This document shows positions 49,601 to 55,600 of a stretch of 64,000 nucleotides of DNA, one piece after another. Source of the DNA: Pseudeuparius sepicola (Eukaryota; Arthropoda; Insecta; Coleoptera; Anthribidae); contig OY987306.1 in NCBI GenBank assembly GCA_963920635.1, positions 11,364,001 through 11,428,000 of the forward strand, in the 5' to 3' direction. The position numbers and the translations under genes were made by a program. Within the stretch, counting starts at the first letter, position 1, and each line of letters starts with the position of its first letter. The notes under the pieces were generated by a model. The model did no database searches. It saw only the letters and a list, made by a program, of their open reading frames with translations, and was not told where the DNA came from.

Positions 49601-52600
49601 ATTGCATAGATAAATTATAGGTACATACGTAGAAAATGAAATTTTATCATGTAAAAGTTTTTTCATTGTGTGCAAGATTTAAAAAAAAATACTTATTATC
49701 ACGCTCAATGTTAAATTAAATGTTTAAAATACGTCTAGTTGCCTGTTTTATATAAGCATCGCAAGACCAACTGAAAGATCATATAAGTGCTGTGTGTGTG
49801 ACTAAACTGTTTTATAAGAATTTACGCCATGTTTGGTGTGGTTAGCTTACGTTGGATCAGCGTCTCCTTTTCATAAAATGTAAAAAATGCATTTTATAAC
49901 AAAAAAATAATATTGTATTAGTTGACGATGTTTATTTTGTATTTAAAATTACATCCGAAGCAATAATAACAGATATTTTTAATTAAAAGAAAAACATTTA
50001 TTTTAATTTTTAATAAAAAAATCATCGAAATCGATGTTTAGAAGAGGCCCTTAAAAATTTCACCATGTAAATAGTATACATTTCACAATAAATCTTAATT
50101 TGCACTAAAAATTATGTCACCCCACTATGCCATAAGTAAAATTAATTATTCGTTGTACTTTGGCACAATACTCCGCCATTCTTATTGCGTCGTCCTTATT
50201 TCATCAACATTACAAAAAGCAGCTTAAGAGGTGCATGTATGGTATTGAATAGTCTAATAGTCTTTTTAACGTAGTAAAGCACAGCAAAACCGTTTTTTTT
50301 TTTTCAAAAACGCTTAAAGAGTCAAAGAGCTTTCATGATCATTTACACAGGTTGTTTGGTACAACATTTATTTCTGCTGTGTAAAGCCTCTGTAAACGTC
50401 TATAAAATGGTTATATAAATGTGTTTGTAGCTTTTATAGAACTGGTTATAGAGCGAAAACGTTGTATAAATTTGTGCCCATTTTAGCTCTATAAGGGCTC
50501 TAAGAACGCTGTAAAAACGTTTATCGGACTTCAGATGTTTTATAAGGTTATGCTCTATAAACGTTCTTACAGCTTTTATAAAACAGAAAATTGTTACTTG
50601 GGTAAGCCACCCTGTATAGAAGTTGAAAGGAACTTGGTACACCCCACACCTGAAACCATTCTGCCTCATTCTTCTGACATTGTGTAGAATAAAAACTAAA
50701 ACGCTAAAAAATCAGTTTATTCGTTACTATCATCATGGTAATAAAGAACGACTCTTTTAATTATTATTCTAAAAGGTCTGACAAGTTTTGTTTTAATTGT
50801 TTTAAATCTATAATACAGGGTGATTCACGTAAGTGGTTCATTAGAAGTTTACGGGGAAGGAGTGCGAATTTTGATTTGAAATTTTGGTTACTTATATAAC
50901 AGGTTGTAAACTTTCATCCTAAAATATTTTCGACTTCCGATCACTTCCCGTTATGCCGGAAGTCGATAGCAACTTTGTTATTTCAAATAGAACACCCTAT
51001 ATATTATTACACCGTTTGGTTCCCTATTAAATTCCAAATCTTTTTCTGAATATAATGTGTACCCTATTCTATAATGTGTACCCTATTCCTAACCCTTTTC
51101 GAGATATTCGCAAATTTTTGATTTTTTTGAGTGTTGCAGCCATCGACCATAGTGAAGATAACTTTGAAATTTATGAATCTGGAAAACTGAAATTTTGGAC
51201 TGTCGTAGGCGAAAGTACTTTATTAAATGGTCTGTATGCCATTTCAAAATATTGTACAGGGTGTTCGGGAAAAAAATCCCAATATCAACATCGAAAAATT
51301 GAAAAATCTCATTTTTTCAAATGGAACCCATATTTTTTTATTGCACCATTGAAATGCTTGTAAAAAGACAGTTCAAAAAGATGTAACACACTATATGTCT
51401 AAATGAAGCGGTTACTTCGTTATTACGCAAAATACGTATTTTTCTGCTCTGTATCAACAAAGATGTCGTTTCTCAAGGAGCGTCACATTATAGGGGGCCA
51501 TGGAAAATGAAATAACGCAATTAGTACAAAATTAAATAATACTAACAATTACATAATAATAGGTACTAGAAGAAAAAACAAGAAACTACATATAAGTAAC
51601 ACACTTTATTCATATTATGCTATTTACCTGTTACGGATTTACATTTGCTTCACTTTGTTTGGACCTTGCTATGGGACTATGAAATTTCGTTCGAACTTTC
51701 TGAATTTTCTTTTCGTCAAAGGTGGTAAATGTAAATGCCTTTCATTAAAAACTCTAATTGTTCTTTCTAAAATTCTTTTACACTCTCTATGAGTGTAAAA
51801 CATATTCAAAATATCTTCGTTAAAATAGTTAATTTGAGCCATTCTTGTCAACAGTTGATATTTTATTGTTTAGAACACAATAAATGACAATCAGAAATGA
51901 AAAATCCATGGCCGCGTATTAGAAAAGGTCCGTTGTTTCTTGATATGGGGCAGCAAAAATACGTATTTTGCGTAATAACGAAGTAACCGCTTCATTTAGA
52001 CATATAGTGTGTTATATCTTTTTGAACTGTTTTTTCACAAGCATTTCAATGGTGCGATAAAAAAATATGGGTTCCATTTGAAAAAAAATTAGATTTTTCA
52101 ATTTTTCGATGTTGATATTGGGAATTTTTTCTCGAACACCCTGTACAATATTTTGAAATGGCATACAGACCACTTAATAAAGTACTTTCGCCTACGACAG
52201 TCCAAAATTTCAGTTTTCCAGATTCATAAATTTCAAAGTTATCTTCACTATGGTCGATGGCTGCAACACAAAAAAATCAAAAATTTGCGAATATCTCGAA
52301 AAGTGTTAGGAATAGGGTACATATTATATTCAGAAAAAAGATTTGGAATTTAATAGGGAACCTAACGGTGTAATAATATATAGGGTGTTCTATTTGAAAT
52401 AACAAAGTTGCTATCGACTTCCGGCATAACCGGAAGTGACCGGAAGTTGAAAATATTTTAGGAAGAAAGTTTACAACCTGTTATATAAGTAACCAAAATT
52501 TCAAATCAAAATTCGCACTCCTTCCCCGTAAACTTCCAATGAACCACTTACGTGAATCACCCTGTATAGTCCCTTTGGAGCGGCAATAGCTATAAATTAT

Positions 52601-55600
52601 TGAAGAACAGTTACTTTCTCTGCTTCTAAAAATACTATTATCCATCAGGGCCGCTCTCAAAATATCCACCAAACATAAAAAATGTGCGTGTACAGTTAAG
52701 AGTAACATATATTTTCCAATTCTTGAAAATAAAAGCACCCAACCTCAGCAACCAATGCATACCAATCGATTTATCTCTAGCGATCTTACTTGGACACCCC
52801 ACACCTGAAACCATTCTGCCGCATTCTTCGGACATTGTGTAGAAGAAAAACTAAAACTCTAAAATCAGATTATTCATTACTAACAATACTAACATCATGG
52901 TAAAGAAGGGCTCTTTTAATTATTCGTCTAAAAGGCCTGAAAAGTTTTGTTTGAATTGTTTTAAATCTATAATATAGTCCCTTTGGAGCGGCAATAGCTA
53001 TAAATTATTAAAGAACAGTTACTTTCTCTGCTTCTAAATACTATTATCCATCAGGGCCGTAGCTAGAGGAGAGCCAGGGCGGGCAGCGCCCGTCCCAGAA
53101 TTTGTTTTGCCCGCTCTCAAAATATCCTCCAAACATAAAAAATAAGAGCGTGTACAGTTAAAAATAACATATATTTATATTACTTGGACACCCCACACCT
53201 GAAACCATTCTGCCGCATTCTCCTGACATTGTGTAGAATAAAAACTAAAACTCTAAAATCAGTTTATCCATTACTAACCTCATGGTAAAGAAGGGCACTT
53301 TCAATTATTCGTCTAAATGGTCTAAAAAGTTTTGTTTGAATTGTTTTAAATCTATAATATAGTCCCTTTGGAGCTGCAATAGCTATAAAATATTGAAGAA
53401 CAGTTACTTTCTCTGCTTCTAAATACTATTATCCATCAGGGCCGTAGCTAGAGGGGGGGCAGGGCAGGCAGTCCCCGTCCCAGAATTTGTTTTGCCCGCT
53501 CTTAAAATATCCTCCAGACATAAAAAATAAGAGCGTGTAGAGTTAAAAATAATATATATTTTCGAATTCTTGAAAATAAAAGCACCCAACCTCAGAAACC
53601 AATTCATACAAAACGATTTATCGTAAGCGATGTTCCTTGGTACACCCCACACCTGAAACCATTCTGCCGCATTCTCCTGACATTGTGTAGAATAAAAACT
53701 AAAACTCTAAAATCAGTTTATTCATTACTAACCTCATGGTAAAGAAGGGCTCTTTCAATTATTCGTCTAAATGGTCTAAAAAGTTTTGTTTGAATTGTTT
53801 TAAATCTATAATATAGTCCCTTTGGAGCTGCAATAGCTATAAAATATTGAAGAACAGTTACTTTCTCTGCTTCTAAATACTATTATCCATCAGGGCCGTA
53901 GCTAGAGGGGGGGCAGGGCAGGCAGTCCCCGTCCCAGAATTTGTTTTGCCCGCTCTTAAAATATCCTCCAGACATAAAAAATAAGAGCGTGTAGAGTTAA
54001 AAATAATATATATTTTCGAATTCTTGAAAATAAAAGCACCCAACCTCAGAAACCAATTCATACCAAACGATTTATCGTAAGCGATGTTCCTTGGTACACC
54101 CCACACCTGAAACCATTCTGCCGCATTCTCCTGACATTGTGTAGAATAAAAACTAAAACTCTAAAATCAGTTTATTCATTACTAACCTCATGGTAAAGAA
54201 GGGCACTTTCAATTATTCGTCTAAATGGTCTAAAAAGTTTTGTTTGAATTGTTTTAAATCTATAATATAGTCCCTTTGGAGCTGCAATAGCTATAAAATA
54301 TTGAAGAACAGTTACTTTCTCTGCTTCTAAATACTATTATCCATCAGGGCCGTAGCTAGAGGGGGGCAGGGCAGGCAGTCCCCGTCCCAGAATTTGTTTT
54401 GCCCGCTCTTAAAATATCCTCCAGACATAAAAAATAAGAGCGTGTAGAGTTAAAAATAATATATATTTTCGAATTCTTGAAAATAAAAGCACCCAACCTC
54501 AGAAACCAATTCATACCAAACGATTTATCGTAAGCGATGTTCCTTGGTACACCCCACACCTGAAACCATTCTGCCGCATTCTCCTGACATTGTGTAGAAT
54601 AAAAACTAAAACTCTAAAATCAGTTTATTCATTACTAACCTCATGGTAAAGAAGGGCTCTTTCAATTATTCGTCTAAATGGTCTAAAAAGTTTTGTTTCA
54701 ATTGTTTTAAATCTATAATATAGTCCCTTTGGAGCTGCAATAGCTATAAAATATTGAATAACAGTTACTTTCTCTGCTTCTAAATACTATTATCCATCAG
54801 GGCCGTAGCTAGAGGGGGGGCAGGGCAGGCAGTCCCCGCCCCAGAATTTGTTTTGCCCGCTCTTAAAATATCCTCCAAACATAAAAAATAAGAGCGTGTA
54901 GAGTTAAAAATAGTATATATTTTCGAATTATTGAAAATAAAAGCACCCAACCTCAGAAACCAATTCATACAAAACGATTTAGCGTAAGCGATGTTCCTTG
55001 GTACACCCCACACCTGAAACCATTCTGCCGCATTCTCCTGACATTGTGTAGAATAAAAACTAAAACTCTAAAATCAGTTTATTCATTACTAACCTCATGG
55101 TAAAGAAGGGCTCTTTCAATTATTCGTCTAAATGGTCTAAAAAGTTTTGTTTCAATTGTTTTAAATCTATAATATAGTCCCTTTGGAGCTGCAATAGCTA
55201 TAAAATATTGAATAACAGTTACTTTCTCTGCTTCTAAATACTATTATCCATCAGGGCCGTAGCTAGAGGGGGGGCAGGGCAGGCAGTCCCCGCCCCAGAA
55301 TTTGTTTTGCCCGCTCTTAAAATATCCTCCAAACATAAAAAATAAGAGCGTGTAGAGTTAAAAATAGTATATATTTTCGAATTATTGAAAATAAAAGCAC
55401 CCAACCTCAGAAACCAATTCATACAAAACGATTTAGCGTAAGCGATGTTCCTTGGTACACCCCACACCTGAAACCATTATGCCGCATTCTTCTGACATTG
55501 TGTAGAATAAAAACTAAAACTCTAAAATCACTTTATTCATTACTAACATCATGGTAAAGAAGAGCTCCTTTAATTATTCGTAATAAAGAACGACTCTTTT

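Noticed and set aside
53419..55467. Series of near-identical 67-77 codon minus-strand frames
   Set aside because: They repeat with the 454-bp satellite unit and contain the hAT end; they are repeat sequence read as protein.
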